Source of the DNA: Desulfocapsa sp.
GTDB taxonomy: Bacteria > Desulfobacterota > Desulfobulbia > Desulfobulbales > Desulfocapsaceae
Reading direction: 5' to 3'
Length of the DNA: 34,924 nt
Assembly (NCBI GenBank): GCA_013792135.1
Contig: VMSP01000158.1
Coordinates: forward strand, 1-34,924
Under the pieces are notes generated by a model, which had not been told where the DNA came from, did no database searches, and saw only the letters and a program-made list of their open reading frames with translations. This document shows, one piece after another, positions 33,928-34,924 of the stretch. Numbering within the stretch: position 1 is the stretch's first letter; every line of letters starts with the position of its first letter. Both the position numbers and the translations under genes were made by a program.

Positions 33928-34509
33928 TCGTCATTCATGGCAACCGGCACCTGTTGGTTGAGGACCGTGCTGGATGATAAAATGTGTGGACAATTGTTGA
34001 AGGTTAAACTGGCGTGATGAGGCATATAAAGAGGATGTCAGAGGCTGGAGCGAATGTCGAAAATAAATCTATGACGGCCGGATGGCCAGGTTGCGAAGAG
34101 ATTTCTATTACGTGTGGTTAGCATTCCTTTCGGGCTGAGCGGGTATTTTCATGTTTGAAGGCAGGCCTGATCTCAATAATTATTTTTCTTGTAATATGTT
34201 GAAATGATAATATATAATCATGTTATAAGAAAGGTGTTGACTCCCAACTTGCCGTATTGTCGTTCTTCTATGGTTGGGTGTGAATAGTGGGGGATGAGGT
34301 TGGATCGCAGCTCAGTTAGATGATAAGCTGACAAGCTGCTCCCTCACAATACCGGTAAAAAGATTGATACTATACTTGTGCCTCGACGTTGAGTGTGGAA
34401 AAGGATTTGCATTTGCGGAGCTGCAACTGAAATATTGTAGATCCTAAGTGAAAAGCGATGCCCATCATGGCAGCATTTTATTTTCGTCGCAAAATAATTT
34501 CTTTGCTAG
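33928..34509. other. AT-rich intergenic region without a supported gene
   Basis: About 580 bp without a usable reading frame on either strand. It contains small dyads (CCCAAC 34243-34248 with GTTGGG 34273-34278; GCAGCT 34307-34312 with AGCTGC 34334-34339) and an AT-rich stretch around 34190-34230. These might belong to a small RNA, but no clear promoter-terminator pair is present. The character suggests a decayed or insertion-prone region. Confidence 0.5.
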
Positions 34510-34654
34510 GAGTCTGTCGGATTATCCGAATTTAAAAAAGATAACATGCTGATATTGCTACATATAACACAAATTGCAAGTTGCGCAACATTCCTGGTAT
34601 TTCTTTATATAACAGCAAGTTACGAGAACTTAACCACCATAATCCGACAGACAC
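34510..34654. mobile_element. 145-bp MITE-like element flanked by CTAG
   Basis: Ends GAGTCTGTCGGATTAT (left) and, reverse-complemented, GTGTCTGTCGGATTAT (right) are inverted repeats with 15 of 16 bases equal. Both flanks carry CTAG (34506-34509 and 34655-34658), consistent with a 4-bp target duplication like the YTAR duplications of IS5-type elements. The interior is AT-rich and non-coding, so it would be a non-autonomous derivative of a transposon elsewhere in the genome. The family assignment is tentative. Confidence 0.7.
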
Positions 34655-34761
34655 CTAGGGGAAGAGTAAGTTAGAAAATCCCCGAAGAGGACAAAATGTT
34701 ATGGAGTTTTTGAGATTTTTTAAAGTCAATTTTGCTTTTATCGGTTGTCTCATTGTTCCTT

Positions 34762-34785
34762 GTTTTATGTTTATAAACATAAAAC
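34762..34785. repeat. perfect 24-bp palindrome
   Basis: GTTTTATGTTTA followed directly by TAAACATAAAAC: two 12-base arms with no spacer. It lies about 100 bp past the second MITE-like element in otherwise gene-free DNA. It may be a binding site for a dimeric regulator whose gene is outside the window; no adjacent gene start is visible. The rest of the DNA to the window end shows no supported gene. Confidence 0.6.
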
Positions 34786-34924
34786 CAGCTATTCCCGATA
34801 TGTCAAAAACATCAATAAGAACAAGGGAGTAGAAATAATGTGTTCGCAAACTTTGTCACATCCTTAAAAAGATCATGAGCAACCTAACTATTTGTTTTTA
34901 TAATATAAAAAATCTAAGCGCCGA

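Noticed and set aside
34655-34849. 64-codon minus-strand ORF near the window end
   Set aside because: It begins with TTG, has no ribosome-binding site, overlaps the flank of the MITE-like element and the perfect palindrome, and looks like translated AT-rich DNA.

Overview
The window looks like a chromosomal segment of a sulfur-metabolising Desulfobacterota bacterium, probably near the Desulfobulbales; the genus cannot be named from this sequence. The evidence is a fused uroporphyrinogen-III methyltransferase/synthase, an adenylate kinase with a Cys-X5-His...Cys-X2-Cys lid like that described in Desulfovibrio, a TunR-type tungstate regulator (a family known from sulfate-reducing deltaproteobacteria), and a proposed alternative homoserine kinase beside homoserine dehydrogenase. 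Most of the window is housekeeping DNA in short operons. No rRNA, tRNA, CRISPR array or complete insertion sequence was seen.

Layout. 1-3.2 kb (minus): homoserine dehydrogenase, a phosphoglycerate-mutase-like proposed homoserine kinase, an acyl-CoA thioesterase, and perhaps the first codons of a further gene. 3.2-8 kb (plus): a 143-bp transposon-derived repeat, adenylate kinase with a strong terminator, gmhA overlapping an unrecognised conserved gene, and the cobA-hemD fusion. 7.9-9.5 kb (minus): a small exported protein and a membrane protein. 9.7-13.3 kb (plus): an XPB-like helicase; a promoter, long leader and internal terminator; bipA/typA; and directly behind bipA a 53-codon membrane ORF interrupted by an in-frame TGA. 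13.3-19.3 kb (minus): Nudix hydrolase, 5'-nucleotidase-like protein, ketopantoate reductase, an OB-fold lipoprotein, an SGNH hydrolase and glycogen debranching enzyme. 19.5-20.4 kb (plus): a DUF1566 protein. 20.5-31 kb (minus): a cysteine synthase/CysRS-like fusion, a DciA-like protein, an N-acetylmuramoyl-L-alanine amidase, mutS with an upstream phosphoesterase, a zinc alcohol dehydrogenase and a voltage-gated-type K+ channel. 31.4-33.7 kb: divergent tunR and a TSUP transporter with an operator-like palindrome between them. 33.7-34.9 kb: AT-rich DNA without a convincing intact gene, holding a TAG-interrupted ORF, a second short transposon-like repeat and a perfect 24-bp palindrome.

The most interesting items are: (1) the small ORF after bipA, where a CxxU arrangement and a hairpin with an AGGT loop 13 nt after the TGA suggest an undescribed two-helix membrane selenoprotein; (2) the CysK-CysRS fusion, whose CysRS part keeps its zinc ligands but has lost the HIGH, KMSKS and KIIK signatures and so may do something other than charge tRNA; (3) the tunR/TSUP pair with a predicted operator. 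All three are read from sequence alone and need comparative or experimental confirmation.
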